From Hyphomicrobiales bacterium (GTDB lineage Bacteria > Pseudomonadota > Alphaproteobacteria > Rhizobiales > Beijerinckiaceae), in assembly GCA_027489955.1 (NCBI GenBank), contig JAIXYZ010000009.1:1-64000 (forward strand): 64,000 nucleotides of DNA, written 5' to 3'. Made by a program: the position numbers and the translations under genes. A model generated the notes under the pieces. It saw only the letters and a program-made list of their open reading frames with translations. It was not told the DNA's origin and did not search any database. Position 1 is the first letter of the stretch. Each line of letters begins with the position of its first letter. Positions 48,388-58,229 of this stretch are shown here, piece after piece.

Positions 48388-49590
48388 ATGCCAGACTTGA
48401 GGTCCGGGCCGCCCGCCATCGTCGCGGGCGCCGGCATCGGCGGGCTCGCCGCCGCCCTCTTCCTGTCCCGGGCGGGCATTCCGTCCCTCGTCCTGGAGCG
48501 GCGCACCGTCCTCGACGAGGCCGGCGCCGGCATCCAGCTCTCCCCCAATGCCAGCCGGCTGCTGATCGCCCTCGGCCTCGGCCCGGCCCTGACGCGCCGC
48601 GCCGTCGCGCCGGAACGCGTGGACATCCGCGATGCCCGCTCGGGTCGCACGATCGGCGGCATCGCCCTCGGCGCCTCGATGCAGGAGCGTTACGGCGCGC
48701 CCTACTGGGTGCTGCACCGCGCGGACCTGCACGGCGTCCTGCTCGATGCCGTCCGCTCCGACCCCAACGTCACGCTCAAGGTCGGCCGCGCCGTCCGCGG
48801 CGCGATGGAGGCGGGGGACGGCGTCGCTGTGTCGGTGGAACGCGGGGCATCCCAGGCCCTCGAGACGCTGCACGCGCCTTTCGTGATCGGCGCGGACGGG
48901 GTGCGCTCGGCCTGCCGCGCGGCGTTGGGCGATGTCCGCGCGCCTGTCTATCAGGGCGCGGACGCCTGGCGCACGACGATCCCGGTCGGCGAGGCTCCCG
49001 CCTTCGCCCGGGAGCCCGTCACCGGCCTGTGGCTCGGCAAGGGGCTGCATGTCGTCCATTATCCGGTCTGCGCCGGCCGCGCGGTCAACGTCGTCGCCGT
49101 GCTCGCGGCTGACGCGCCGCTGGAGGATTACGGCACGCCGGGCGAACCGGGCCGGATCGCGGCCAGGGTGTCTCGCCTCGCCGGTCCGCTGCGCGACCTC
49201 GTCGCCGCCGCCGCCGACTGGCGCGTCTGGTCGCTGAAGGATTTGCCGGCCGAGCGCATGGCGCGCGGGCGGATCGCGCTCGCCGGCGACGCCGCCCATC
49301 CCGTTCTGCCCTACCTCGCGCAGGGCGGCGCCATGGCGATCGAGGACGCGGCGACGCTCGCGTCGGCGCTGGCGCGGCAGCCCTGGGATGTCCCGGCCGC
49401 CCTCGCCGCCTACGAGGGTGAGCGGCTGGCGCGGGTGCGCCGCGTGCAGGATGCCGCCCGGGGCAACGGCCGGATCTATCACCTCGGCGCGCCCTTCACG
49501 CTGGCGCGCAACGCCGTCATCGCCCGCCGGGGGCCGGAGAGCATGCGGAACGCCTATGACTGGCTGTACGGGTGGACACCCCCGGCCTGA
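48388..49590 (+). CDS. FAD-dependent monooxygenase (salicylate hydroxylase-like/UbiH-type)
   Basis: The 400-residue flavoprotein has the dinucleotide motif GAGIGGLAAALFLSRAG, the DG motif (IGADGVRSACR) and GDAAHPVLPYLAQGGAMAIEDAATLA (GD motif with FAD ribityl contact), so it hydroxylates an aromatic or quinone substrate. It resembles salicylate/3-hydroxybenzoate hydroxylases more than UbiH but cannot be placed with certainty. It follows the zf-CHCC gene by 7 bases and converges on msrB. Confidence 0.9.
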   Translation: MPDLRSGPPAIVAGAGIGGLAAALFLSRAGIPSLVLERRTVLDEAGAGIQLSPNASRLLIALGLGPALTRRAVAPERVDIRDARSGRTIGGIALGASMQERYGAPYWVLHRADLHGVLLDAVRSDPNVTLKVGRAVRGAMEAGDGVAVSVERGASQALETLHAPFVIGADGVRSACRAALGDVRAPVYQGADAWRTTIPVGEAPAFAREPVTGLWLGKGLHVVHYPVCAGRAVNVVAVLAADAPLEDYGTPGEPGRIAARVSRLAGPLRDLVAAAADWRVWSLKDLPAERMARGRIALAGDAAHPVLPYLAQGGAMAIEDAATLASALARQPWDVPAALAAYEGERLARVRRVQDAARGNGRIYHLGAPFTLARNAVIARRGPESMRNAYDWLYGWTPPA

Positions 49591-49597
49591 CGGCGGC

Positions 49598-50020
49598 TCA
49601 GGCCTCGTCCGGCACGAAGTCCATCGCCACGCCGTTGATGCAGTAGCGCAGGCCCGTCGGGGGCGGCCCGTCGGGGAAGACGTGACCCAGATGCCCGCCG
49701 CAATTGCTGCAATGGACCTCGGTCCGGACCATGAAGAACGAACGGTCGGTCGAGGTGCCCACCGCGCCCTCGATCGGATCGTTGAAGCTCGGCCAGCCCG
49801 TTCCGGACTCGAACTTCCGCTTGCCGACGAAGAGCGGCTGCCCGCATCCGGCGCACACGAAGGTGCCAGGCCGCTTCTCGTGGTTCAGCGCGCAGGACCC
49901 CGCCCGCTCCGTGCCGTGCTGGCGCAGCACGTAGTACTGCTCCTCCGTCAGCTTCTCACGCCACTGGGCGTCGGTGAGCTGGAAGGGGAAGGAGCCGGCG
50001 CGGCCCTCGGTCGTCTGCAT
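49598..50020 (-). CDS. msrB: peptide-methionine (R)-S-oxide reductase
   Basis: The 140-residue enzyme has MsrB motifs: [68 protein letters not shown] (segments), zinc Cys pairs CAGC and CSNC, and the catalytic Cys in [15 protein letters not shown]. It repairs R-methionine sulfoxide. The ATG at 50020 is preferred to an upstream extension. Confidence 0.95.
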   Translation of the reverse strand: MQTTEGRAGSFPFQLTDAQWREKLTEEQYYVLRQHGTERAGSCALNHEKRPGTFVCAGCGQPLFVGKRKFESGTGWPSFNDPIEGAVGTSTDRSFFMVRTEVHCSNCGGHLGHVFPDGPPPTGLRYCINGVAMDFVPDEA

Positions 50021-50109
50021 GGACAGGTCTCCCGGGTGAGGAACGTCCCGCAACAGATGGGGCCGGCGCCGGCTCCGCGCCAGCCCCGGCCCCTCACATC
50101 GCCGCGAGA

Positions 50110-51585
50110 CTACTGGCCCTGACCGAGCGAGAAGCCCGGCTCGCCGTCGAACGTGTAGAGCTGCTCCGTCTTCACGAAGTCCACCCCGGCCTGGGCGAGG
50201 CGCCGCAGCAGGCCCGCCACCATCGCCTTGTTCGGCGAAAGGCCGGGCTTGGCCATGAACCGGCACCGCCAGTGATCGGTGAGGAAGGTTTCGTCATGGC
50301 CCTCCGGCCAGACCTTCACGCCGCGATTGGTGATCATCGCAAGGTCGAAGACCTCGGCGCCCGCGGGGGCGAGGCTGGAGGCCAAAGCGGCGGGCCTCAC
50401 GCCCGGCGCGTCGACGAAGACGTCCACGCCGACCAGGGCCTTGTCCGCCCGCGCGGCGCGCACCGGCTCGGGCACGTCGATCGCCCGGCCGTCGCCGTAG
50501 GACGCCGGCTGCAGCGTCTGCGGCCGCCGGCCGAGGCGCGCGATCACCGCGTCGGCGAAGGCGTCGGTGCCCAGCGCCGCACCCGTTCCGCCCATGTCCG
50601 CCGTCCGCACGCCCTCCTCCACCGCCGTGAGCCAGGCGTTGTGGACGAGCTCGGCGACGCGGGCCTGGCCGATATGGACCAGCATCATGACCCCGGCCAG
50701 GAGCAGGCCCGAGGGGTTCGCGACGTCGCGGCCGGCGATGTCCGGCGCCGAGCCGTGAATCGCCTCGAACATCGCCGCCGAGGAGCCGATATTGGCCGAA
50801 GGCGCGAGGCCGACGGAGCCTGCCACCTCCGCCGCGATGTCCGACACGATGTCCCCGTAGAGGTTCGAGGTGACGATCACATCGAACCGGCCCGGATCGG
50901 CGGCGAGCTTGGCCGCGCCGATATCGATGATCATGTGCTCCTTGGCGATGTCGGGATAGTCCTTGCCGATCGCGTCGAAGACCCGATGGAACAGCCCATC
51001 GGTCAGCTTCATGATGTTGTCTTTGCTGAAGCAGGTGACCTTCCCGCGTCCGTTCGCCCGCGCATATTCGAAGGCGTAGCGCACGATCCGCTCGGTTCCC
51101 GGCTGCGAGACCAGCTTCAGGCACTGATAGACCTCGTCGGTCTGCCGGTGCTCGATGCCCGCATAGAGGTCCTCCTCGTTCTCCCGCACGATCACCACGT
51201 CCATCGCCGGATGCAGGGTCGACACGAAGGGATGGTAGGCCGTGCAGGGCCGCACGTTGGCGAAGAGCCCCAGCGTCTTGCGGATCGTCACGTTGAGGCT
51301 CTTGTAGCCGCCGCCCTGGGGCGTCGTGATCGGCGCCTTGTAGAGGACCTTGGTGCGCTTCAGCGAGTCCCATGCATCCGGCCCGATGCCGGCCGAATGC
51401 CCGGCGCGGTAGACGCGCTCGCCCAGCTCGATCGGCTCCACGGCGAGGGACGCGCCGGCGGCGAGCAGGACCTTGAGGCTCGCCTTCATGATCTCCGGCC
51501 CGATCCCGTCGCCGAACGCGACGGTGACGGGGACAGCAGCGGGCCGGGACGAGGACAGGGCGGCCGGGGACTGGTGCGTGGTCAT
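50110..51585 (-). CDS. isocitrate/isopropylmalate dehydrogenase family protein, Thermus-type isocitrate dehydrogenase-like
   Basis: The 491-residue beta-decarboxylating dehydrogenase has [16 protein letters not shown], the substrate-binding region [15 protein letters not shown](E)EDLYAGIEH, and the nucleotide-binding [25 protein letters not shown] with HGSAPDIAG. The length and the C-terminal domain (about 130 residues) match the Thermus thermophilus isocitrate dehydrogenase. A LysR gene diverges across a perfect 10-bp inverted repeat, which is unusual for a core citric-acid-cycle gene and hints at a specialised or conditionally used enzyme. Confidence 0.85.
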   Translation of the reverse strand: MTTHQSPAALSSSRPAAVPVTVAFGDGIGPEIMKASLKVLLAAGASLAVEPIELGERVYRAGHSAGIGPDAWDSLKRTKVLYKAPITTPQGGGYKSLNVTIRKTLGLFANVRPCTAYHPFVSTLHPAMDVVIVRENEEDLYAGIEHRQTDEVYQCLKLVSQPGTERIVRYAFEYARANGRGKVTCFSKDNIMKLTDGLFHRVFDAIGKDYPDIAKEHMIIDIGAAKLAADPGRFDVIVTSNLYGDIVSDIAAEVAGSVGLAPSANIGSSAAMFEAIHGSAPDIAGRDVANPSGLLLAGVMMLVHIGQARVAELVHNAWLTAVEEGVRTADMGGTGAALGTDAFADAVIARLGRRPQTLQPASYGDGRAIDVPEPVRAARADKALVGVDVFVDAPGVRPAALASSLAPAGAEVFDLAMITNRGVKVWPEGHDETFLTDHWRCRFMAKPGLSPNKAMVAGLLRRLAQAGVDFVKTEQLYTFDGEPGFSLGQGQ

Positions 51586-51642
51586 GGCGATGCTCCGTTT
51601 GCGAACGGGCACCGCAATACGCCGTGTCTCACTGTTTCAAAA

Positions 51643-51679
51643 ATTGATAATTGACAGCCTTACGTTTGAAATTATCAAT
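51643..51679. promoter_or_regulatory. LysR operator: perfect 10-bp inverted repeat
   Basis: ATTGATAATT (51643-51652) and AATTATCAAT (51670-51679) are exact inverted repeats with centres 27 bases apart. The right arm ends 5 bases before the regulator's ATG at 51685 and the left arm lies 58 bases upstream of the dehydrogenase start. The AT-rich arms contain T-N11-A type LysR sites. Confidence 0.75.
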
Positions 51680-51684
51680 GACGC

Positions 51685-52566
51685 ATGCCGCATCGCGTCA
51701 ACCTCGATCTGGACCTCGTCCGCGCCTTCGCCACCATCGCCGAGCTCGGCAGCTTTTCGCGCGCGGCGGAGCGGCTTTTGCGCAACCAGTCCACGCTGTC
51801 GCTGCAGATCAAGCGCCTGGAGGAGACGGTCGGCCACCGGCTCCTGGACCGCACGCCGAAATCCGTCCGCCTGACCGCGCAGGGCGAGACCTTCCTCGTC
51901 GTCGCCCACCGCCTGCTGGCGCTGAACGACGAGGTGATGGCCAAGGTCAACGAGCCGCACATGACCGGCACGGTCCGCCTCGGCACGCCGGAGGACTTCG
52001 CCACCAGCCATCTGCAGGACGTGCTGGCGCGCTTTGCGCAGACCTATCCCTCCGTCGCGCTGGAGGTGACCTGCGACCTCACGCTGAACCTGCTCGACCG
52101 CTTCCGGGAGGACGCGTTTGACCTCGTCCTGGTGAAGCGCGAGCCCACCGCCGGCGCGGCCGGCCGCCGTGTCTGGCGCGAGCCGCTCGTGTGGGTGGGC
52201 GGCGACAGGGACGTGGCTCCCGACGGCGCGCCCATCCCCCTCGTCGTCTCCCCCGATCCGTGCGTCTACCGCAAGCGTGCGACCACCGCCCTGGACCGCG
52301 CCGGCCGGACCTGGCGGGTGTCCTATACCTGCGGCTCGCTGGCGGGCACGCAGGCGGCCGTGGCCGCGGGGCTCGGCGTCACGGTCCTGCCCAAGGACAT
52401 GGTGCCGCCGCGGCTGCGCATCATCGACGACGGCCTGCCGGAGCTCGACGACACGGAAATCGCGCTCCTGGCCCGTGAGCCGCTTTCGCCCCCCGCCGCA
52501 CGCCTGGCGGACCAGATCGTCCGCGCCCTGGAGCAGCCGCTTGCGCCCCAGCGCGCGGGCCGATAA
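51685..52566 (+). CDS. LysR-type regulator divergent from the isocitrate dehydrogenase gene
   Basis: The 293-residue regulator has the HTH (LDLVRAFATIAELGSFSRAAERLLRNQSTLSLQIKRLEETVGHRLLDRTPKSVRLTAQG, in segments) and an effector domain. Its last strand region ends in Arg-rich LEQPLAPQRAGR. It probably binds the inverted repeat at 51643-51679 and controls both its own gene and the dehydrogenase. A tRNA-Leu lies 34 bases downstream. Confidence 0.92.
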   Translation: MPHRVNLDLDLVRAFATIAELGSFSRAAERLLRNQSTLSLQIKRLEETVGHRLLDRTPKSVRLTAQGETFLVVAHRLLALNDEVMAKVNEPHMTGTVRLGTPEDFATSHLQDVLARFAQTYPSVALEVTCDLTLNLLDRFREDAFDLVLVKREPTAGAAGRRVWREPLVWVGGDRDVAPDGAPIPLVVSPDPCVYRKRATTALDRAGRTWRVSYTCGSLAGTQAAVAAGLGVTVLPKDMVPPRLRIIDDGLPELDDTEIALLAREPLSPPAARLADQIVRALEQPLAPQRAGR

Positions 52567-52600
52567 CGCTCGGCAAGAGCCCGGCGCGCCGGGCCCGAAG

Positions 52601-52685
52601 GCGGACGTGGCGAAACTGGTAGACGCAAGGGACTTAAAATCCCTCGGGCTTGCCCGTGCGGGTTCGATCCCCGCCGTCCGCACCA
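52601..52685 (+). tRNA. tRNA-Leu(TAA)
   Basis: A class II tRNA with long variable arm: acceptor GCGGACG pairs with CGTCCGC, anticodon loop ACTTAAAAT gives TAA, the T arm has GGGTTCGATCCCC, and CCA is encoded at 52683-52685. A 16-base palindrome lies just upstream (52579-52594). Confidence 0.96.
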
Positions 52686-52711
52686 GCCTCCACCGGCGGA
52701 AGGAGCCTTCC

Positions 52712-53098
52712 ATGGACACCCATACCGGCGGTTGCCTGTGCGGCGATGTCAGGCTGACGGCGCGGGGCAAGCCCTATCGTGTCGGCATCTGCCATTGCAT
52801 GGACTGCCGCAAGCATCACGGGGCGCTCTTCTATGCCGCCGCGATCTTCCCGCAGGATGCGGTGAGCGTGGACGGCGAGACGCGCGACTATGCCGGGCGC
52901 CATTTCTGCCCGCGCTGCGGATCCTCGCTCTTTGCCCGTTTCTCCGACGAGATCGAGGTTCATCTCGGCGCCCTGGACGAGCCGAACCGTTTCAGGCCGA
53001 CCTACGAATGCTGGGCGATCCGCCGCGAGGGTTGGCTGCCCGCCCTGCCCCGCAGCTACGCCCGCAACCGCGACTCGGACGGCCGGACGGAGCCTTGA
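52712..53098 (+). CDS. GFA family protein (glutathione-dependent formaldehyde-activating-like)
   Basis: The 128-residue protein has the Mss4-like zinc-binding Cys pattern: GGCLCGDVRL, ICHCMDCRKHHGA, and FCPRCGSSLFARF. GFA proteins bind zinc and glutathione and some speed up formaldehyde-glutathione adduct formation, but most are untested. AAGGAG precedes the ATG. It follows tRNA-Leu by 26 bases. Confidence 0.92.
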   Translation: MDTHTGGCLCGDVRLTARGKPYRVGICHCMDCRKHHGALFYAAAIFPQDAVSVDGETRDYAGRHFCPRCGSSLFARFSDEIEVHLGALDEPNRFRPTYECWAIRREGWLPALPRSYARNRDSDGRTEP

Positions 53099-53168
53099 GC
53101 GGAACCACCGCGAGCCGCTCGCGTTTCGCTTCCGTCCCGGCGGCGGGACCGCGGCGGAAGGACATGGG

Positions 53169-54437
53169 TTGAGCGCCACCGGTCTGATCCTGTTCATCGG
53201 CTTCGGGCTCCTGGTGATCCTGGTAGCGTGGCTGCCGGTGTTCCTGCGCGGACGCCCGGTTTCCCTCGCCATGATCTTCGTCGCGCTCGGTGCGGCGGCC
53301 GGCCTGTTCATTCCCGGCTGGCCGCGCTGGCGCGATCATCCCGTCTTCGTCGAGCACTTCACCGAGATCGTCGTCATCATCGCGCTGATGGGCGCGGGGC
53401 TGAAGATCGACCGCAAGCTGTCCTGGCGTGGCTGGATCGCCACCTGGCGGCTGCTGGCCATCGCGATGCCGCTGTCCATCGGGGCCATAGCCGGGCTGGC
53501 GGTCGCGGCGCTGGGCCTGCCGGTGCCGGTGGCGATCCTTCTGGGCGCCCTGATGGCTCCCACCGATCCCGTGCTGGCCTCCGACATCCAGGTCGGCCCG
53601 CCCCGCTCCGGCGAGGAGGACGAGGTTCGTTTCGCGCTGACATCCGAGGCAGGCCTCAATGACGGGCTCGCCTTTCCCTTCGTGAACCTCGCGATCGCCA
53701 TGGCCGCCGCCGGGCTCGTCGCGGGCGGCTGGCCGGGACCTGCCCTGCTGATGGAATGGCTCGCCGTGGACGTCGCCTGGAAGATGGCGGCCGGGATCGG
53801 CGTCGGCTGGGCCGTCGGCTGGCTGGCGGGCTGGGCGACGTTCCACCTGCCCGAAGGCGCGCGCCTCTCCCGCACCGGCGACGGGTTCCTCGCGCTCGGG
53901 CTCACCTTCGCGTCCTACGGACTGGCCGAATGGGCCCATGGCTACGGCTTCCTGGCCGTCTTCGTCACGGCGCTCTCCTTCCGGGCCGCCGAGCGGCAGG
54001 ACAAGTTCCACGAGGAACTGCACGACTTCGCCGAGCAGGTGGAGCGGATCCTGATGATGATCCTGCTCGTCCTGTTCGGCGGCGCGCTGACGACCGGGCT
54101 GATGGCGCCGCTGTCGCTGGCGGACGCGGCCTTCGGCCTGGCCGTCCTGCTGGTCGTGCGGCCGCTGGCCGGCGCCGTCTCGCTCGCGGGCGGACCGTGG
54201 CCGACAGGCGAGAAGGCGCTCATCGCCTTCTTCGGCATCCGCGGCGTCGGATCGTTCTACTATCTCCAGCACGCGCTGAACGAGCGCGATTTCGGCCAGG
54301 CCGACCGGCTCTGGGCGATCACCGCCTTCATCGTCCTGGCCTCGATCCTGATCCACGGCGCGACCGCCTCGCCGCTCCTGGCGCGGATGGATCGCAGGCG
54401 CGACGCGGACGGCACGGCGCGCGACCTTCCGGACTAA
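53169..54437 (+). CDS. cation:proton antiporter (CPA family)
   Basis: The 422-residue membrane protein has about 12 transmembrane helices and the Na+/H+ antiporter core: LMGAGLKIDRKLS, GALMAPTDPVLASDIQV with the ion-binding Asp, and LNDGLAFPFV; EEVERILMM-like VERILMMILLVLFGGAL and GIRGVGSFYYL follow. The start is probably TTG at 53169, preceded by AAGGA at good distance; no ATG gives the first helix. It exports Na+ or K+ in exchange for protons and may share a transcript with the GFA gene. Confidence 0.88.
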   Translation: MSATGLILFIGFGLLVILVAWLPVFLRGRPVSLAMIFVALGAAAGLFIPGWPRWRDHPVFVEHFTEIVVIIALMGAGLKIDRKLSWRGWIATWRLLAIAMPLSIGAIAGLAVAALGLPVPVAILLGALMAPTDPVLASDIQVGPPRSGEEDEVRFALTSEAGLNDGLAFPFVNLAIAMAAAGLVAGGWPGPALLMEWLAVDVAWKMAAGIGVGWAVGWLAGWATFHLPEGARLSRTGDGFLALGLTFASYGLAEWAHGYGFLAVFVTALSFRAAERQDKFHEELHDFAEQVERILMMILLVLFGGALTTGLMAPLSLADAAFGLAVLLVVRPLAGAVSLAGGPWPTGEKALIAFFGIRGVGSFYYLQHALNERDFGQADRLWAITAFIVLASILIHGATASPLLARMDRRRDADGTARDLPD

Positions 54438-54462
54438 GCGCAGCCCGCTGGCGCGGCGGCGG

Positions 54463-56037
54463 CTAGAGCATCGCGCGATTGGTCTTGGCGAGTTCGATCG
54501 TGGCGGGATGGTCGATCTTGCCGCTCGCCATGACCGGGATCTGGCCGACGACGAGGATGGCGCGCGGCACCCAGAGCTCGGGGAAGCCCACGTGCCGGGC
54601 GTGCACCAGCAGGCTCTCGCGCTCGGCGTCGGCCCTGTCGGTCACCAGGATGAGCTGCTCGCCCTTGCGCGGGTCCGGCAGCGAGACCACCACGTGGCTG
54701 GCGCCCTCCCACAGGTTGGACACCATCGCCTCCACCGCAGCCAGCGAGACCATCTCGCCGCCGATCTTCGCAAAGCGCTTGGCCCTGCCTCGGATCGTGA
54801 CGAAGCCGCCCTCGTCCACGGTAACGATGTCGCCCGTGTCGTGCCAGCCGCCCGGGGGCGTCTGGATCTGGCCCGGCCTGTCGGCGGAGAGATAGCCCAG
54901 CATCACGTTCGGCCCGCTGACATGCAGCCGGCCGCCGGCCGCGATGCCCTCCACCGGCTCCAGCCGGTGCGCGATGCCGGGCAGGAAGCGCCCGACCGAA
55001 CCCGGCGCCTGGGCGTCCGGCGTGTTGCAGGCCAGGACCGGCGCGCATTCGGTCGCGCCGTAGCCTTCCAGCAGCGTCGTGCCGTAGGGGCGCCACATCG
55101 CCCGCGTCTCGTCCTTCACGCGCTCGGCCCCGGCCACGACGAAGCGCACGCTGGCCAGATCGCCCTCTCCGGCCGCGCGGGCATAGCCCTGCAGGAACGT
55201 GTCGGTCGCCAGCAGGATGGTCGCCCGCGTCTCGCTGATGAGCTTGGGCACCTGCCGGTAATGGAGCGGGCTGGGATACATCACGACCTTGATGCCGGTG
55301 AGCACGCCCATGAGCGTCCCGGCCGTCAGGCCGAAGGAGTGGAAGACCGGCAGCGGGTTGAACAGGACGTCCTGCGTCGAGAAGTGGGCGCCGGCATGCG
55401 CCCGGATCTGGTAGGCGTTGGCCACCAGGTTGGCGTGGGAGAGCAGCACCGCCTTGGGCAGCCCTTCGGAGCCAGAGGTGAACAGAACGACGCCCTCGCC
55501 GTCGGGATCGGCGAGCCCGAACCGGCCCGCGCGCATCCGGTCCGCGACGCCGCGCAGCTTGTCGAGGATGCCGACCTCGCCGCGCACGTCCTCCAGGTAG
55601 ACGATGCGGCACGTCTCCTCGAGCGCGGCGACCACGTCATCCAGCTTCGCCTGGTCGACGAAGCGGCGCGAGGTCACGACCGTCTTCAGCCCGGCGACCG
55701 CGCAGGCCGCCTTGAGGTTGCGGATGCCCGCCGTGAAGTTGAGCAGCGCCGGGACGCGCCCGAAGGCCGAGAGCGCGAACAGCGCGACGGCGGCGCCGAC
55801 GGCGCTGGGCAGCATCAGCCCGACGCGCTCCCGGTCCTGCGTGACATGGGCGAGCCGGCGCCCGAGCACGAGCGCGCCCAGCACGAGGCGGCCATAGGTG
55901 AGCGGGTTCCGCTCCTGGTCTTCCAGGATGATCCGGGCCTTGCCGTAGGTCTCGCTGGCGGCGACGAGGGCGCCGAAAAGGCTCCGCCGCGTGCGTGCAA
56001 TATCGAAATGAAAATCGTTCACGCGGTCCCCCGCCAC
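54463..56037 (-). CDS. AMP-dependent acyl-CoA/acyl-ACP synthetase, Aas-like
   Basis: The 524-residue adenylate-forming enzyme has the ANL motifs TSGSEGLPKAVLLSHAN (residues about 183-199), the GYGATECAPVL and TGDIVTVDEGGFVTIRGRAKRFAKIGGEMVS segments with hinge Asp and Lys of the catalytic end. The sequence lacks a membrane acyltransferase domain but resembles the AMP-binding part of Aas, so acyl-ACP or acyl-CoA formation from free fatty acid is likely. It converges on the antiporter gene. Confidence 0.87.
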   Translation of the reverse strand: MAGDRVNDFHFDIARTRRSLFGALVAASETYGKARIILEDQERNPLTYGRLVLGALVLGRRLAHVTQDRERVGLMLPSAVGAAVALFALSAFGRVPALLNFTAGIRNLKAACAVAGLKTVVTSRRFVDQAKLDDVVAALEETCRIVYLEDVRGEVGILDKLRGVADRMRAGRFGLADPDGEGVVLFTSGSEGLPKAVLLSHANLVANAYQIRAHAGAHFSTQDVLFNPLPVFHSFGLTAGTLMGVLTGIKVVMYPSPLHYRQVPKLISETRATILLATDTFLQGYARAAGEGDLASVRFVVAGAERVKDETRAMWRPYGTTLLEGYGATECAPVLACNTPDAQAPGSVGRFLPGIAHRLEPVEGIAAGGRLHVSGPNVMLGYLSADRPGQIQTPPGGWHDTGDIVTVDEGGFVTIRGRAKRFAKIGGEMVSLAAVEAMVSNLWEGASHVVVSLPDPRKGEQLILVTDRADAERESLLVHARHVGFPELWVPRAILVVGQIPVMASGKIDHPATIELAKTNRAML

Positions 56038-56086
56038 AATCTTTGCGGGAACCTAGCTGTTATGCCGCAAGACCGAAAGGGGCGGC

Positions 56087-56593
56087 TCAGCCTTTCGCAC
56101 CGTCCCGTATCGGCGGCTGGAACGTCAGTCCCATGTCCCAGGGGAAGTAGATCCAGGTGTCCTGCGAGACTTCCGTGACGAAGGTGTCGATGATGGGCCG
56201 GCCCTGGGGCTTGGCGTAGACGGCCGCGAAATGCGCCTCGGGCAGCATGTCCCGCACGACCTTGGCGGTCTTGCCGGTATCGGTGAGGTCGTCGACGACC
56301 AGCACGCCCTTGCCTGTCCCCCCGCCGATCGCCAGCACGTCCGGCGAGATGCCCTTGAGCACCGCGAGCTGACCCTGGTTCTTGTAGTCGTGGTAGCTGG
56401 CGATGCAGACGCTTTCGATCACGCGGATCTCCAGCTCCCGCGCCACGATGGCCGCCGGCACAAGGCCGCCCCGTGTAATGCAGACGATCGCCTCGAACGG
56501 CCCGGCCGCATGCAGCCGCCAGGCGAGCGCGCGCGCGTCGCGGTGGAACTGGTCCCACGACACGGGGAACGCCTTGTCCGGGGTCATCGCCAT
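56087..56593 (-). CDS. gpt: xanthine-guanine phosphoribosyltransferase
   Basis: The 168-residue purine salvage enzyme has the PRPP loop [13 protein letters not shown] and the Gpt-specific [24 protein letters not shown] and TFQPPIRD segments. It converts xanthine, guanine or hypoxanthine to nucleotides with PRPP. ATG at 56593 was chosen because AGGAG lies 8 bases before; MRGDAG at 56611 lacks a ribosome site. It follows the cinA-type gene on the same strand with a 14-base gap. Confidence 0.92.
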   Translation of the reverse strand: MAMTPDKAFPVSWDQFHRDARALAWRLHAAGPFEAIVCITRGGLVPAAIVARELEIRVIESVCIASYHDYKNQGQLAVLKGISPDVLAIGGGTGKGVLVVDDLTDTGKTAKVVRDMLPEAHFAAVYAKPQGRPIIDTFVTEVSQDTWIYFPWDMGLTFQPPIRDGAKG

Positions 56594-56607
56594 GCCGGCG
56601 TCTCCTC

Positions 56608-57351
56608 TCAAGCCTTGCCCTTGCGGGCCTTCATATCGTCGATCATGGCCCGCACCGCCGCCTCTGCGGCGGCCAGGTGATGCTCCTCGCGCGAGCGCAC
56701 GACGAGCGTGGTCTGGAAGCGCCCGTCCACGTAGCCCGGATAGGAGCCGATGCTCACGTCCGGATGCGCCTTCGCGATCTCGCCTAGCGGGCCGCCGATA
56801 TCGCCCTCCTTGAGGGCTGCCTCGATGGACACCGACAGCATGCGGCGGCCGGTCTGGAGCGTCGGCGCGACGTTGTCGAGCATGGCCTGCATGATGGAGG
56901 GCACGCCCGCCATCACGATCACGTTGCCGATGCGGAAGCCCGGCGCCTTGGAGACCGGATTGGCGATCAGCTCCGCCCCCGCGGGAATGCGCGCCATGCG
57001 CAGCCGCGCCTCGTTCAACTCCGCTTCGGGGATGCGCTCCAGCAGCATGGCGCGGGCGCGCGGGTCAACGTCGATGGACACGCCGAAGGCCTTGGCCACG
57101 CAATCGGCAGTGATGTCGTCATGCGTGGGGCCGATGCCGCCGGTGGTGAACACGTAGGTGTAGCGGGCGCGCATGGCGTCCAGCGCCGCGACGATCTCCG
57201 CCTCCACGTCCGGCACCACGCGCACCTCGCGCAGGTCGATCCCGATCGCGGTGAGATATTCCGCGATGTAGCCGATATTCTTGTCCTTGGTGCGCCCGGA
57301 CAGGATCTCGTCGCCGATGACGAGAAGCGCGGCAGTGATCGGATCGGACAT
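56608..57351 (-). CDS. CinA N-terminal/MoaB-MogA-like domain protein
   Basis: The 247-residue protein has the CinA nucleotide-binding fold: [26 protein letters not shown] and [24 protein letters not shown], followed by a C-terminal extension with [28 protein letters not shown]. It lacks the nicotinamide-nucleotide amidase domain of full CinA. Members are molybdopterin-binding-like or NMN/ADP-ribose pyrophosphatase related. It is the first gene of the unit with gpt, and the sfsA gene diverges upstream. Confidence 0.9.
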   Translation of the reverse strand: MSDPITAALLVIGDEILSGRTKDKNIGYIAEYLTAIGIDLREVRVVPDVEAEIVAALDAMRARYTYVFTTGGIGPTHDDITADCVAKAFGVSIDVDPRARAMLLERIPEAELNEARLRMARIPAGAELIANPVSKAPGFRIGNVIVMAGVPSIMQAMLDNVAPTLQTGRRMLSVSIEAALKEGDIGGPLGEIAKAHPDVSIGSYPGYVDGRFQTTLVVRSREEHHLAAAEAAVRAMIDDMKARKGKA

Positions 57352-57505
57352 GAAGGGCTCCGGGGAACGCACCGGGACTTAGCGCGGCAGCGGCCGTGCC
57401 TCAAGGCGCAGCGGCGCGGCGTTCCCCCGCGCGCCTTTGCACCGGCCGCCTCGCGCGGGCTAGCGTGCCGCGCGATTCCCCCATTTCGCCGGACGAGCCC
57501 GCCTC

Positions 57506-58225
57506 ATGCGTTTCCCCTCGCCCCTCGTCGAAGGCCGCCTGGTGCGGCGCTACAAGCGCTTCCTCGCCGATGTGGTGCTGGCGGACGGCACCGCCGTCAC
57601 CGCCCATTGCGCCAATCCCGGCGCGATGGTGGGGCTCGCCGAACCCGGCGCGAAGGTCCTGCTGTCCAGGTCCGCCGATCCGCGCCGCGCGCTGCCCTAT
57701 TCCTGGGAGCTGGTGGAGACGGCGCTCGCGGACGGCCGGCGCCAGCTCGTGGGCATCCATACCGGCCACCCCAACCGGCTGGTGGCGGAAGCACTCGCCG
57801 CCGGGCGCATCGCGCCGGTGGCCGCCTACGACACCGTGCGGCCCGAAGTGGCCTACGGACAGGCGAGCCGCGTGGACTTCCTGCTCACGGGCGAGGGCCT
57901 GCTCCCGCTTTATCTCGAGGTGAAGAACTCCCACCTCATGCGCGAGCCGGGCCTCGCCGAGTTCCCCGATTGCCGCACGGTCCGCGCCGCGCGCCACATG
58001 GACGAGCTGGGCGACATGGTCGAGGCCGGCCACCGCGCGATGCTGGTCTACGTGGTGCAGATGCCGCTCGCGCAGGCCTTCCGCGTCGCCGCGGACTACG
58101 ATCCCGCCTATGCCCAGGCCGCGCGACGGGCCCGCGAGCGCGGCGTGGCGATGCACGCCTTCCGCTGCGCCATCGATCGCGAGGGCATCGTGCTGGCAGA
58201 CGAGATCCCGGTCCTGTCCGGCTGA
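57506..58225 (+). CDS. sfsA: SfsA family sugar-fermentation stimulation protein
   Basis: The 239-residue protein has the SfsA signatures LVRRYKRFLADVVLADG, AHCANPGAM, SWELVETAL, GIHTGHPNRLV, EVKNSHLMREPGLAEFPDCRTVRAARHMDEL, and QMPLAQAFRVAADYDPAY. The fold is related to nucleic-acid-binding (OB) and restriction-nuclease-like domains; the function in sugar metabolism is not resolved. It is divergent from the cinA-type gene and converges with the FkbM gene. Confidence 0.95.
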   Translation: MRFPSPLVEGRLVRRYKRFLADVVLADGTAVTAHCANPGAMVGLAEPGAKVLLSRSADPRRALPYSWELVETALADGRRQLVGIHTGHPNRLVAEALAAGRIAPVAAYDTVRPEVAYGQASRVDFLLTGEGLLPLYLEVKNSHLMREPGLAEFPDCRTVRAARHMDELGDMVEAGHRAMLVYVVQMPLAQAFRVAADYDPAYAQAARRARERGVAMHAFRCAIDREGIVLADEIPVLSG

Positions 58226-58229
58226 ACCG

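Noticed and set aside
52579-52594. 16-base palindrome as terminator of the LysR gene
   Set aside because: GCCCGGCG/CGCCGGGC is perfect but has no U tract and no loop, and GC-rich palindromes are common here.
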